DNA of 64,000 nucleotides, taken from assembly GCA_965230065.1 (NCBI GenBank), contig OZ245942.1, forward strand, positions 2,294,001-2,358,000, read 5' to 3'. Below, one piece after another: positions 8,524 through 18,279 of the stretch. A model generated the notes under the pieces. That model was not told the DNA's origin and made no database searches. It saw only the letters and a program-made list of their open reading frames with translations. The position numbers and the translations under genes are program-made. Origin of the DNA: G965230065 sp965230065. GTDB taxonomy: Bacteria > Bacteroidota > Bacteroidia > Cytophagales > Cyclobacteriaceae. Every line of letters begins with the position of its first letter. Within the stretch, counting starts at the first letter, position 1.

Positions 8524-10983
8524 TTATTCATCCTTCAAACTTTCTACCGGATTGATCATGGCAGCCCTGAAAGTTTGGGAAACAATAATAACCAAGCCCA
8601 AGACCAGCATAATAACCACCCCACTGAGAAAAATACCTGGCCCAAGTGCGATGCGGTTGGCAAAATTTTGCATCCAGAGATTGTTCAGGAAGTAGGCCGC
8701 AGGTACAGCAATAAACATAGCAACCAGCAGTAGCTGCAAAAATCCTTTGGACAACAAAACAATCAACTGCATTACATTGGCTCCCAATACTTTGCGGATA
8801 CCCACTTCTTTGATGCGGCTCTCGGCCGTAAACACAGCCATGCCTAGCAAACCTAAACAGGCGATAGAAACCGCAAGAAAGGTAAGAAAACCAAAAACTT
8901 TCAAAATATCTACAAAAGCGCGGAGGGAGTTATTGAGCTGGTCTTCCAGAAATTTTGCTTCAAAAGCATGGGCAGGGTCTATGGTAGCCCAGCTTTCTTC
9001 CAACTCAGTGAGTATTTGACGAATGTCTGTTGGCAAAACACGCACATTGGCAATTTTTATCCTGGCCGGGTCATAATACAGAATTAAGGGGTTTATTTCC
9101 TGCATGGCTAGCCTGTCCTGAAAATCCCGAACCACGCCTGCAATGCTGGCACTGCCATCCTCAAATCCGTCAACTAGCAACGTACTGCCTATGGCTTCCT
9201 GCGGATTGTCAAACCCTAACAACCGTGCTGCCTTTTCGTTAATCACCACTTCAGATGCAGAATGTCCCGACGGGGAACTGTGCCCGGTAGCATTTTCCAT
9301 TCTAAAAGAGTTGCCCGCCACGATCGGAATCTCATGATTTTCAAAATAGTTGGGCGTAACAATCATATAATTCATTTGAATACCTTCTCCTTCTTCGGCA
9401 AGCTTTACCTGGGTACCCATCGTAACCCCGCTGGCAGGGTTGAACCAACAGCCTGAAATTTCCCCTACCGTATTCACCTGTGATAAGCGGTTGGACACCA
9501 ATTCAAAATCTTGTCCCTGCAATGCTACATTCAGTATGTTTTCTTTTGCAAAACCATACTCTATGTGCAGGTAATGATTAAACTGTTTGAATAAAATAAT
9601 GGTGGAAAGTACAAAAATCAGAGAAAGCGCAAATTGCAGGGTAATGAGCACTTTGCGAATATTCAAACCACCAGGGCGTACCAGCCTGAAATTTTTTAAT
9701 ACCTGCACCGGTGAATACCGACTCATGTAAAGGGCTGGATAAAGCCCCGCCATGATGCCCACCGATATTCCAAATGCTATAAAGTACAGATAGAGGGAAG
9801 GAGGCTCAGGTAATTCAAAGTTCAAATACTGGTTTACCCAAAGGTTGACAAAACCTGTTTTCAATACCTGAAAAAATACGATGCCTATCCCTAAACCAAT
9901 GAGTGCTACAATGATAGACTCACCGATAAACTGTGCAAAAAGATGGTACCTGAAGGCACCGGAAACTTTTCGTATGCCTACTTCTTTAGCCCGGGTAAGT
10001 GAGCGTGCAATGGATAAATTGGTGTAATTGAAGGCGGCAGTAGTCATAATCAAAAAGGCCAAAACACCATATAGATAATAAGCTTCTAGTGGCAACTGTG
10101 ATCCCATAGGATTACTTATGAGAGGGCTGGGTGTAATTTTGGTGAGGGCCTGGGACACAAAGTCGTATTGCTGGTAATTTTTTTCTAAAGGTGAAAATTC
10201 CCGTTGCGCAACCTGATCAAGAATGGCAGAAAAGTCAGCTTCGGAATAACCTTCCTTCAGTACCGCGTAAGTATAGGTGCCATATACATCCGACCATTTT
10301 TCCTGGCCTTTTTCCCACATGCCTTGCTGCACCAATGCCTCCCGGGTAGAAAAAGACATGAAAGCTTCCAGTGGAATGTGCGACTTTAAAGAAGTTTTTT
10401 CAAAAACCCCGGTTACCGTAAAGTCTCCGTAAGGTTTGCCTTTTTGCGCACCTAGCGTATTACCAAAAGCTTCCAGCCCGCGCTCCGAAAAAGCAATGGT
10501 TTTGCCCAACGGGTTTTCCTCTCCAAAAAGTTTTTCGGCATTTTCCTGGGAAAGCAATATAGAAAATGGGGCATTGAGTGCAGTTTTTGGGTTTCCGTAC
10601 TTCAACGGAAAGTCAAATACATCCAGAAAAGTGGAGTCGGCAAAAAAGCCAATGATAGGAATGGTGGTTTGGTTGTAGGTTGCATCTCCGCCAAATCCAC
10701 GTTTTAACCTTGTGGTTTGGGCCACGGCAGCGTACTTCTCCAATTCTTCGGCCAGTAATGCAGGGGAAGTAGCGGTTTCGCTGTCAGGGTGCCGGTCGGT
10801 ATTTACCCGGTAAGTCCGGTCTTTGTTCGTATGAAACTGATCAAAGCTTTTTTGCTCCATCAGCATAGAGATGATGAGCAGGCAGATGGACATGCCAGCA
10901 GCCAACCCAAAGATATTAATGAGCGAAAAGAATTTATGCCGCAGCAAGTTCCGGATGGCGATTTTAAAATAGTTCTGTATCAT
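8524..10983 (-). CDS. ABC transporter permease, FtsX/MacB-type, 8 TM
   Basis: 819 residues. The layout is an N-terminal membrane segment (about 20-42), a MacB periplasmic core domain, an FtsX domain with three segments (about 290-400), a fourth short N-terminal-like segment, a second periplasmic domain, and a final FtsX domain (about 690-810) ending in N-P-V-E-S-L-K-D-E. The motif V-G-I-R-K-V occurs before each FtsX helix bundle. Such duplicated permeases are frequent in Cytophagales; they probably transmit ATP-driven mechanical force rather than forming a channel. No ATPase partner is encoded in the window. It is one of three paralogues here and is separated from the other two by a beta-lactamase and a pentapeptide gene. 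Confidence 0.93.
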   Translation of the reverse strand: MIQNYFKIAIRNLLRHKFFSLINIFGLAAGMSICLLIISMLMEQKSFDQFHTNKDRTYRVNTDRHPDSETATSPALLAEELEKYAAVAQTTRLKRGFGGDATYNQTTIPIIGFFADSTFLDVFDFPLKYGNPKTALNAPFSILLSQENAEKLFGEENPLGKTIAFSERGLEAFGNTLGAQKGKPYGDFTVTGVFEKTSLKSHIPLEAFMSFSTREALVQQGMWEKGQEKWSDVYGTYTYAVLKEGYSEADFSAILDQVAQREFSPLEKNYQQYDFVSQALTKITPSPLISNPMGSQLPLEAYYLYGVLAFLIMTTAAFNYTNLSIARSLTRAKEVGIRKVSGAFRYHLFAQFIGESIIVALIGLGIGIVFFQVLKTGFVNLWVNQYLNFELPEPPSLYLYFIAFGISVGIMAGLYPALYMSRYSPVQVLKNFRLVRPGGLNIRKVLITLQFALSLIFVLSTIILFKQFNHYLHIEYGFAKENILNVALQGQDFELVSNRLSQVNTVGEISGCWFNPASGVTMGTQVKLAEEGEGIQMNYMIVTPNYFENHEIPIVAGNSFRMENATGHSSPSGHSASEVVINEKAARLLGFDNPQEAIGSTLLVDGFEDGSASIAGVVRDFQDRLAMQEINPLILYYDPARIKIANVRVLPTDIRQILTELEESWATIDPAHAFEAKFLEDQLNNSLRAFVDILKVFGFLTFLAVSIACLGLLGMAVFTAESRIKEVGIRKVLGANVMQLIVLLSKGFLQLLLVAMFIAVPAAYFLNNLWMQNFANRIALGPGIFLSGVVIMLVLGLVIIVSQTFRAAMINPVESLKDE

Positions 10984-11147
10984 TGTTGAACAGTAAAATG
11001 GCTTTCTTTACATTTCATTATCACATCTAATGCCATTATGAAAAAGCCTGTTTATTGTGAATTAAAGTGAATAAGTAAAAAGAAACCTGTTCGGATTCAG
11101 ACATTATTTGTACATGGGTGGACAAGGATGTCCGCCCTCCTGTTTGC

Positions 11148-11966
11148 CTATCGGTTATTCAACAAGTAAGTCGTAAAATCTTGTCCGCCCACTTTGGTAT
11201 ATTTAAAATCCTGGCTGCCTTCAAAAGCAGTGCCCTGCATATTTAGGGGTTCTGAAAATTTGGTGTATTTGAAATTGGCCAAATCGTCAAACATGGCATT
11301 GCCAAAGTCGGCCCCGTCAAAAAATTTGGCGTATTTGAAATCGGCATCTCCATTGAAAAAGGCTTGTTGAAAGCTGATGCCTTCGGGAAAATCTACGTAT
11401 TTGAAGTTGGCAGCTTCTTCAAAATGAGCCTGGGAAAAATTGGTGCCTTCCGGAAATTTCGCATATTTAAAGTTGCCTTCTTCACGAAACGCTGCTTTGG
11501 TAAAATTGGCTTGTTCGTCAAATTTCGCATACTTAAAATTGGCTTCTTCCTGAAAAACCGAACCGGAAAAATCAGCCATCTGATGGAATTTTACATATTT
11601 AAAGGCACTTTCCTCTTCAAATTCACAGTTTGTGAAAACTACATCTTCGTAAAAAATAGCATTGTGTAGCGACTTCTCATCTTCGTCATAAAAATAGGCA
11701 ATCACGCCGTCAGAAAATGTACAATTGTTAAATCTGACAGAAGAACGGATGTGATATTCATACACATCCTGATCATTACCACTCTTCCGCTTTTTGGTTA
11801 CATCTTTCACAGAGAGAAAGTCCAGATCGCCTACAATTTCCACATTTTCATAACGGGCGGTTTCTCCGTTGTCGATTTTACGGATGATCTCCTCCGCATT
11901 CACTTTGTTTTGGGCAAAGGCGAAAAAAGGGGATAAAGCGATTAATAAAGCAAGTAGTGTTTTCAT
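11148..11966 (-). CDS. Exported pentapeptide-repeat protein
   Basis: 272 residues. A signal peptide (residues 1-18, ending F-A-F-A-Q) is followed by a region of about 80 residues and then about 150 residues of F-x-x-A-x-F repeats of the Pentapeptide_3 type. Aromatic residues recur at 5 and 6 residue steps, giving 11-residue units, and F-K-Y-[ATV]-[KD] recurs about every 22 residues, showing a higher-order duplication. The fold should be a right-handed quadrilateral beta helix. It lies 22 bases after the beta-lactamase gene on the same strand, so the two are likely co-transcribed. Unlike Qnr-type gyrase protectors it is exported, so a gyrase role is unlikely. Confidence 0.85.
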   Translation of the reverse strand: MKTLLALLIALSPFFAFAQNKVNAEEIIRKIDNGETARYENVEIVGDLDFLSVKDVTKKRKSGNDQDVYEYHIRSSVRFNNCTFSDGVIAYFYDEDEKSLHNAIFYEDVVFTNCEFEEESAFKYVKFHQMADFSGSVFQEEANFKYAKFDEQANFTKAAFREEGNFKYAKFPEGTNFSQAHFEEAANFKYVDFPEGISFQQAFFNGDADFKYAKFFDGADFGNAMFDDLANFKYTKFSEPLNMQGTAFEGSQDFKYTKVGGQDFTTYLLNNR

Positions 11967-11988
11967 GGTTTTTATGTTTTTAAGTTAA

Positions 11989-12831
11989 CTATTCTATGAT
12001 ATTGAACTGCTTCAAAACAGTTTTGGTAATTTCTTTTCTACATCTTGCAAAACCCAGATTATGTATATCCCGATCTTTAATAAGCCTGGTGGCAAAAAAA
12101 TAGACATCGTCTTTTCGCTCCACATAGCCGACCCACCAACCCGTGTCTTTTCCTCCTTCTCTTGTCCATCCGGTTTTTGACCGTAATGTATATTCCTCTG
12201 TCTGTTCTTCTATCATGATTTCTTTCAGTATCTCAAAAGATCTTTGAGAAAAGGGCAGGGTTTCTTCATATACGCCTATCAGTATTTCAATTTGGTTGGC
12301 TGGTGAAATCGCAAAATTGCCAAAGTTCCAAAAGTCAGGATATTCAATAGACAAGTCTACATTTCCATAATGAGACGCTGATAAGTATTTTTTATACTGT
12401 TCTTCACCAATCTCTTTTGCCAGTTCTACATACGCCCACCCGGCAGATGCTTTAAACGCTTCTTTCATACTCATATCATGATAAATATCAGGACGGTAAC
12501 CATATTTGATAGTATCTGTATAACCTGGCCATTTGATAATTTCATGTTCGTCAGCAACCACACGGGTTTCAAGAGCAATGAGCGTATTCATAATTTTAAA
12601 AGTGGAAGCAGGCAGCGTAGCGTAATGGCTATCATTAATGTCACTCGCAATCCATTGCTTTGCGTTGTAATCATAAATCGTGATACTTCCATCAATTTTG
12701 CAATCTTTAAAAGGTATATCTAAAGATACCTGCCCAAAAAGATGGGTAGGAAGAAACAAAATCATCATAAATATTCTCACTGTAACTAATTTTTTAGAGT
12801 ATAGTGGAAGTGTCTCGATGTTTGATTCCAT
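11989..12831 (-). CDS. Class D (OXA-type) beta-lactamase or related penicillin-binding hydrolase
   Basis: 280 residues from the preferred start. The active-site S-T-F-K is at 76-79 (K79 is the usual carboxylated lysine), Y-G-N at 155-157 and K-T-G at 219-221, followed by G-W-W-V-G-Y. The second motif is S-A-G (129-131) where most class D enzymes have S-x-V, so the carboxylated lysine pocket may differ. A hydrophobic segment before F-G-Q-V is the likely signal peptide. An earlier in-frame ATG at 12870 would overlap the permease stop and lengthen the N-terminus to 47 residues before cleavage; ATG 12831 is preferred. It could be a true resistance enzyme or a BlaR-sensor-like domain, though no membrane sensor part is present. 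Confidence 0.88.
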   Translation of the reverse strand: MESNIETLPLYSKKLVTVRIFMMILFLPTHLFGQVSLDIPFKDCKIDGSITIYDYNAKQWIASDINDSHYATLPASTFKIMNTLIALETRVVADEHEIIKWPGYTDTIKYGYRPDIYHDMSMKEAFKASAGWAYVELAKEIGEEQYKKYLSASHYGNVDLSIEYPDFWNFGNFAISPANQIEILIGVYEETLPFSQRSFEILKEIMIEEQTEEYTLRSKTGWTREGGKDTGWWVGYVERKDDVYFFATRLIKDRDIHNLGFARCRKEITKTVLKQFNIIE

Positions 12832-12862
12832 TCTGGTGCGTCCTGCACCTATTGCCCCGCGC

Positions 12863-15277
12863 TTATTCATCTTTCAAACTATCTATCGGGTTAGAAGTTG
12901 CGGCTCGGAAAGTTTGTGAGCCAACCGTTACCCAGGCAATGAGCAGGGCAAAACCTCCGGCTGCCACAAAAGCCCACAGGCTGATGCTATCCTGATAAGC
13001 AAACGTGTCCAGCCACCAATGCATCAGATAATAAGCGATAGGCACGGCAATCACAAAGGCGGTCAAAACCAGCCAGGTGAAGTTTTTGCCAAACAATATC
13101 AATATTTGTCCTACCGAAGCACCCAGTACTTTGCGGATGCCTATTTCTTTGAAACGCTGCTCTACCATGTACGAAGCCAGGCCGATCAACCCCAGGGCGG
13201 CGATGAGAATGGCCAGCAGTGAAAAATATTGAACTACAGCACCCAGTCTGTCTTCTGCATCGTACTGTTCTTCAAACCGATCGCTTATGGTATAATGATC
13301 AAATGGATAACCGGGACGCAGGTAGCTCCATTGTTCTTTCAAATAAGCCACTGTTTGATCCATGGCACCCTGGTTTACGCGTACAATCACAGAATTGGCC
13401 CGTCCGTTGGTTATAAAAAATACGATGGGCGCAATGGACTGATGCAATGACTCAAAATGGAAATCTTCGGTAACGCCAATAATGTAACCTTTCCGCATGC
13501 CATAATGAAACTCTTTACCGATGGCTTCATCCACCGAAGCCCAGCCAATGACCTTCACGGCGGCCTCGTTGATGATGAACGCTTCAGTAGAGTCGCTCGC
13601 CCGGTTTCTGTCAAAATTTCGGCCTGCCGCCAATTCTATTTCAAAAGAGTTGAGAAAATCATGGTCTACATGTACATCGGCAATGCGGAAATTCACATTT
13701 TCCATATTTCCATTCACCTCTGCCTGCGTACCCTGAGAATCTAACAGGCGGCCTGAAGGTACACGACTGGAAAGAGTAACCTCTGAAATGCCCGGCTGTG
13801 CCAACAGCTGATCTCTTAATGATTCATATTTCCGGTAAATTTCATCACCAGCTGGTAATACCAGCAGGTTTTCTTTGTTAAATCCCAGGGGTTTGCTTTT
13901 TACAAAGTCCAGTTGTTTTTCTATGGTAATCACGCCCACCACCAAAGCGATGGCGATGGTAAATTGCAACACCACCAGCCCTGCTCGCAGATAAGCATGC
14001 CCACCTTTCGGAGTTTTTCTGCTCCTGAGAATGCTGGCTGGCTGAAAACGGGAGAGGAAGAAAGCAGGGTAACTTCCGGCCAATATGCCCACTACCAATA
14101 CAATACCTGTAAGCAGTAAAAACACAAAAAAGTTGCTAATTTCTAAAGAAAGGCTTTTCCCTACAAAATTATTAAATGAAGGAAGTACCAATTGTGTAAG
14201 CACCAGGGCCACCAAAAGGGAAAATACCGCTACCAGTACTGATTCTGACATAAACTGTTTGATCAGCGCAGGCCGTAACGCCCCCATTACCTTGCGTACG
14301 CCTACTTCTTTGGCCCTGCGTCCTGCCCGGGCGGTGGAAAGATTCATAAAATTGATACAGGCGATGCCCAAAATGAAAAGTGCTATGATGGTGTAAATGT
14401 ATACATAGGCTATGTCGCCATTGGCTTTTATTTCAGAATCCAGGTGTGAGTGCAGGTGAATATCGGTAAGTGGCCAGAGATGCAAAAAGTTGGCTTCTGA
14501 AGCAGGAATACCTTGATAAGGTTCCATATGTTTATCAAAGAAGGCCGGGAATTTTGCTTCCAAATCGTCAGGGTTGTAACCTTCCGGTAAAAGCAAATAA
14601 GTGGCGTAATTGTTACTGCCCCAGTTGCTCATCAGGTTTTCCCTGCCATAGTAATTTTCTACCGAAACAAAAGAGCAGAGCATGTCAAAATTGAAGTGAG
14701 AATTAGTAGGCACATCTTTTACCACTCCGGTTACTTGCATGTCCATCTCGTTCTCAAAATTTAGCGTTTTGCCCATGGGGTCTTCGTCTCCAAAGTATTT
14801 TTTGGCAGTGCTTTCTGTGAGCACCAGGCTATTGGGTTCGATAAGAGCCGTTTCAGGGTTTCCTTGTATCATCGGAAAGGTGAAAACCTTAAACAGGGTG
14901 GAGTCGGCAAAGAAAAAATCATCCTCAATCATCTGCTTATCTGCTGCTTCGTAGGTCATCAGCGGATTGTAACTCAACAAGCGGACGGCTTCCAGAATAT
15001 CCCCCTGAAAATCACTTTTCATTAAAGGGGCAAAAGGAGGTGCCAGGTGGCCCAGGTGCAAATTGGTTTCCCCATCAGCATTTCGCCATTCGCGGGAAAC
15101 GCGGTAGATTTGGTCAGCATTTTCATGGAAGCGGTCGTAGCTGAGTTCATCCTGCACCCACAATAACATGAGGATACAGGCGGTCATTCCCACGGCCAGG
15201 CCAAAGCTGTTGATAAAGGTAACCTGCTTGAATTTCCACAGGTTGCGTAGGGCGATTTTTAGATAGTTTTTTAGCAT
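12863..15277 (-). CDS. ABC transporter permease, FtsX/MacB-type, 8 TM
   Basis: 804 residues, starting M-L-K-N-Y-L-K-I-A-L-R-N-L, the typical beginning for this family. An in-frame ATG 13 codons earlier (15316) lacks family similarity. Domains are a first membrane segment (about 20-42), MacB core, FtsX domain with K-E-V-G-V-R-K-V-M-G-A, second MacB core and second FtsX domain with K-E-I-G-I-R-K-V-L-G-A, ending N-P-I-D-S-L-K-D-E. Paralogous to its neighbours at 8524 and 15350; the gap to the latter is about 70 bases, consistent with a tandem operon. Transported substrate unknown. Confidence 0.92.
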   Translation of the reverse strand: MLKNYLKIALRNLWKFKQVTFINSFGLAVGMTACILMLLWVQDELSYDRFHENADQIYRVSREWRNADGETNLHLGHLAPPFAPLMKSDFQGDILEAVRLLSYNPLMTYEAADKQMIEDDFFFADSTLFKVFTFPMIQGNPETALIEPNSLVLTESTAKKYFGDEDPMGKTLNFENEMDMQVTGVVKDVPTNSHFNFDMLCSFVSVENYYGRENLMSNWGSNNYATYLLLPEGYNPDDLEAKFPAFFDKHMEPYQGIPASEANFLHLWPLTDIHLHSHLDSEIKANGDIAYVYIYTIIALFILGIACINFMNLSTARAGRRAKEVGVRKVMGALRPALIKQFMSESVLVAVFSLLVALVLTQLVLPSFNNFVGKSLSLEISNFFVFLLLTGIVLVVGILAGSYPAFFLSRFQPASILRSRKTPKGGHAYLRAGLVVLQFTIAIALVVGVITIEKQLDFVKSKPLGFNKENLLVLPAGDEIYRKYESLRDQLLAQPGISEVTLSSRVPSGRLLDSQGTQAEVNGNMENVNFRIADVHVDHDFLNSFEIELAAGRNFDRNRASDSTEAFIINEAAVKVIGWASVDEAIGKEFHYGMRKGYIIGVTEDFHFESLHQSIAPIVFFITNGRANSVIVRVNQGAMDQTVAYLKEQWSYLRPGYPFDHYTISDRFEEQYDAEDRLGAVVQYFSLLAILIAALGLIGLASYMVEQRFKEIGIRKVLGASVGQILILFGKNFTWLVLTAFVIAVPIAYYLMHWWLDTFAYQDSISLWAFVAAGGFALLIAWVTVGSQTFRAATSNPIDSLKDE

Positions 15278-15349
15278 AGTTTTTTTGTTTTTAGCAGGGG
15301 GCTTGGTGTAATGCAAGCCCTATGCCCTTTGGTCTCTGCCCCTAGCTCA

Positions 15350-17815
15350 TTATTCATTTCGCAGGGCATGCACCGGATTGGACAATGCCGCTTTCAGTGT
15401 TTGGTAACTAATGGTAAAAAGCACAATCAAAAGCACCATACCTATAGAGAGTAAAAACAACCACAATCCCAATTCCATCTGATAAGCAAAATTTTCCAGC
15501 CACCGCTGCATGGCCCAGTAGGCCAGGGGAATACCGATGAGGCTTGCCAAAGCAATCAGGAGCAAATAACCTTTGGATAATAAGCCGATGATGTGGGCTA
15601 CCGAAGCGCCTAATACTTTCCGGATACTTACTTCTTTTTCCCGTTGTTGTGCATGCAGCATAGTAAGCCCGTATGTGCCCAGGCAAGACACCAAAATTGC
15701 CAAAAAGGCAAAAATGCTGATAATTTTTCCCAGGCGGCGGTCGTCCCGGTATATTTCTGCCAGGTCGCTTTCCAAAAAGCTGTGTTCAAAAGTCTTTTCA
15801 GGAAAGTGAGCTTTCCATTTGTTTTCCAGAAAAGCCAGGGTCTCTTCCATGTTTTTAGTTTCCATCTTTACAGAAAAGGTGTTGAACATGGGCACCCCAA
15901 TGTGCAAAATCAGGCTGCCAATAGACTCGTGTAGGGAAACATAATGAAAGTCTTTAATCACCCCGATGACACTGCCTTCTTTTCCTTCCAGGTTGATGGT
16001 TTTGCCAATGGCTTTTTCGGGCGTTTCCCATCCAAATTCTTTTACCGTGGCCTCGTTGATGATAAATGCAGCGGTGTGGTCAGTGCCCGCATCCAGGCTA
16101 AAATCTCTTCCGGCAATAATTTCCAACCCATAGGTATCCAGAAAATCATAATCTACAGCAATGGTGGGGGTAAAAATGGTACCTTCTTCCTCGCTGCGTC
16201 CTTCATACTTCGTTCCCCGGGCTACTACGCCGAGTCCGGGGGCGTTAGACGAGAGTGTGATGGCAGTAACTTCAGGGCTGGTGAGTACATCGTTTTCAAA
16301 AGTATTCAACCGACTTCTTACTTGTTCATTCACGCCCCCAAAAACATTGTTAAAATTCTGACTAAAAACAGGCACATTGATGATGGCTTCCTGCTGAAAA
16401 CCCAACGGTTGGTTTTGCATAAACGACAGCTGTCCGAAAATGATGGCCGTTCCGGCAATGAGAGCGATAGAAATGGCAAACTGGAATACAATCAGAGCTT
16501 TTCTGAAAGAAAATTTCCCATGAGTGTTTTCTGCATATTTCCCTTTTATGGTAGAAAGCGTTTTCATCCGGGTGATATAAAACGCCGGATAACTGCCGCC
16601 TAAAATCCCGGTAATGATAAAAATGCTCAAAAAACCCGCGATAATTTTTATATCCAGCAGATAACCTTGTGATATTTCTTTTTCTGTAAGCTCGTTAAAC
16701 TGAGGCAAGACCGTGAATACGATGAACAGGGCCACGATAAAAGCAATAAAACTAAGCAAAACCGATTCGCCCAAAAACTGGGTAAACAATTGTTGCTTAC
16801 GTGCGCCTAATACCTTCCGCATTCCTACTTCACGCGCCCGCTTGAGCGACTGGGCGGTGGTGAGGTTGATAAAGTTAAAACAGGCAATCAGCAAGGTGAT
16901 GAAAGCGATGCCAGCAAAAATGTACACATATTCTCTATCACTGGTAGGTTCCGGCTGTAAATACACATCCGGCGTGAGGTGGATGTCCAGCATAGGAAGC
17001 AAAGTAAACGTTTGGCCTACTTTCAGTTGGTCTGGCGCATGGGCATCTACAAAGGCAGGAAATTTTTCGTTTACCGCTGCCGGAGAAGCCCCTTCTTTCA
17101 ATAGCACATAAGTAAGGGAATGCGAAATCACCCAGTTACTTGCCAGGTTTTTTCGCATATACTGCTCCATTTCCTCATTTTCTAAGGTAAACATATTTTC
17201 ATAAGGCACCAGCATGCTGAACTGCCAGTGGGAGTTGGTGGGCATATCTTCTACCACACCCACAATTTTAAATGGATGCTGCCCAATGAAGGTGAGCGTT
17301 TTGCCCAGCACTTCTTTTTGTAGCCAGTCTGTACCAAAATATTTTTCTGCTATACTTCTCGTAAGAATCACCGTATTTGGCCCTGAAAGGTTTTCAGCAG
17401 GGTTGCCCGCAAGAAAGTGGAAAGTGAATATGTTGAAAAGCGTAGAATCAGCAAAAAATACATCTTCCTCCTCAAAATCAGTGAAGTGTCCGTTGCCCTG
17501 CTGTGGCACCCTTACACTGATGTTGCGGGAAAAGAGGCGGGCAGCGGCTTCTACTTCCTGAAAATTTTCTGTCATGCGCGGGCCAATCGGCGGCGGTATA
17601 CGGGCATACGCATTGTTGTTGGGTGCATGGTAAGTAAGCTGGTAAATCCGGTCGGCTTTTTCATGAAAACGGTCGTAACTGAGTTCATCTTGCACAAAAA
17701 GAAAAATAAAGAGGCAGCAGGCCATGCCCAGGCCCAACCCTGCAATGTTGATAAGTGAAAATATCCGGTTTCTGCGCAAATACCGGATAGCGATGGTCAG
17801 GTAGTTTTTTAACAT
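15350..17815 (-). CDS. ABC transporter permease, FtsX/MacB-type, 8 TM
   Basis: 821 residues with the same duplicated architecture as the two permeases downstream. It begins M-L-K-N-Y-L-T-I-A-I-R-Y-L and ends N-P-V-H-A-L-R-N-E. The central R-K-A-L-I-V-F-Q-F-A-I-S-I-A-L-I-A-G-T segment marks the second N-terminal-like helix. It is the first gene of the minus-strand permease run. A short decayed segment similar to that central helix lies just upstream (17842-18120), suggesting the array was once longer. Confidence 0.93.
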   Translation of the reverse strand: MLKNYLTIAIRYLRRNRIFSLINIAGLGLGMACCLFIFLFVQDELSYDRFHEKADRIYQLTYHAPNNNAYARIPPPIGPRMTENFQEVEAAARLFSRNISVRVPQQGNGHFTDFEEEDVFFADSTLFNIFTFHFLAGNPAENLSGPNTVILTRSIAEKYFGTDWLQKEVLGKTLTFIGQHPFKIVGVVEDMPTNSHWQFSMLVPYENMFTLENEEMEQYMRKNLASNWVISHSLTYVLLKEGASPAAVNEKFPAFVDAHAPDQLKVGQTFTLLPMLDIHLTPDVYLQPEPTSDREYVYIFAGIAFITLLIACFNFINLTTAQSLKRAREVGMRKVLGARKQQLFTQFLGESVLLSFIAFIVALFIVFTVLPQFNELTEKEISQGYLLDIKIIAGFLSIFIITGILGGSYPAFYITRMKTLSTIKGKYAENTHGKFSFRKALIVFQFAISIALIAGTAIIFGQLSFMQNQPLGFQQEAIINVPVFSQNFNNVFGGVNEQVRSRLNTFENDVLTSPEVTAITLSSNAPGLGVVARGTKYEGRSEEEGTIFTPTIAVDYDFLDTYGLEIIAGRDFSLDAGTDHTAAFIINEATVKEFGWETPEKAIGKTINLEGKEGSVIGVIKDFHYVSLHESIGSLILHIGVPMFNTFSVKMETKNMEETLAFLENKWKAHFPEKTFEHSFLESDLAEIYRDDRRLGKIISIFAFLAILVSCLGTYGLTMLHAQQREKEVSIRKVLGASVAHIIGLLSKGYLLLIALASLIGIPLAYWAMQRWLENFAYQMELGLWLFLLSIGMVLLIVLFTISYQTLKAALSNPVHALRNE

Positions 17816-17841
17816 TGGCCAGTTGGTATTGAGCGTGAAAA

Positions 17842-18120
17842 TTATCGCTTAAGCAAAGTCAATAAGATAGACCTGATACAAATAGTATCCGATGGTTTAC
17901 TTATTTGCCCACTACTCTTCAATGGGTAGGCGTTGGTAGTTTTTATGCTAGTTTGCATATCTATATTGACTGTTGTTGCTTGTTCTTGCTGTAGTATTGA
18001 TGTGGTTCCTGCGATCAGTGCAATGGCGATTACAAAATGTAATACAAGCCAGGGATTACCTGATGCACTTCTTAAAAACCGCTTCATTCTTCGAGAATTA
18101 TATTGGATGGAGAATAACAT
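17842..18120 (-). pseudogene. Probable remnant of a fourth FtsX-type permease
   Basis: A 92-codon frame contains L-V-L-H-F-V-I-A-I-A-L-I-A-G-T followed by S-I-L-Q-Q. This is closely similar to the central helix of the permease at 15350 (L-I-V-F-Q-F-A-I-S-I-A-L-I-A-G-T). The sequence on both sides shows no permease similarity and no family start, so it looks like a degraded fragment. The remainder of the gap 17816-18279 shows nothing else. A genuine small membrane protein cannot be excluded. Confidence 0.4.
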
Positions 18121-18279
18121 GGTAATTTTCTATCTGATGTCTTCTTCATTATGAAGTCGAAAAGTCTTTCCAACTTATGTGCCATGAAGTAACTTATTGA
18201 CTTACAATAACTTATAAATTTTTTTTGAAGTGGTTGTGTCCGTTTTCGTTCGAAAGCGTACGTTTTTGGACAATGGGAG

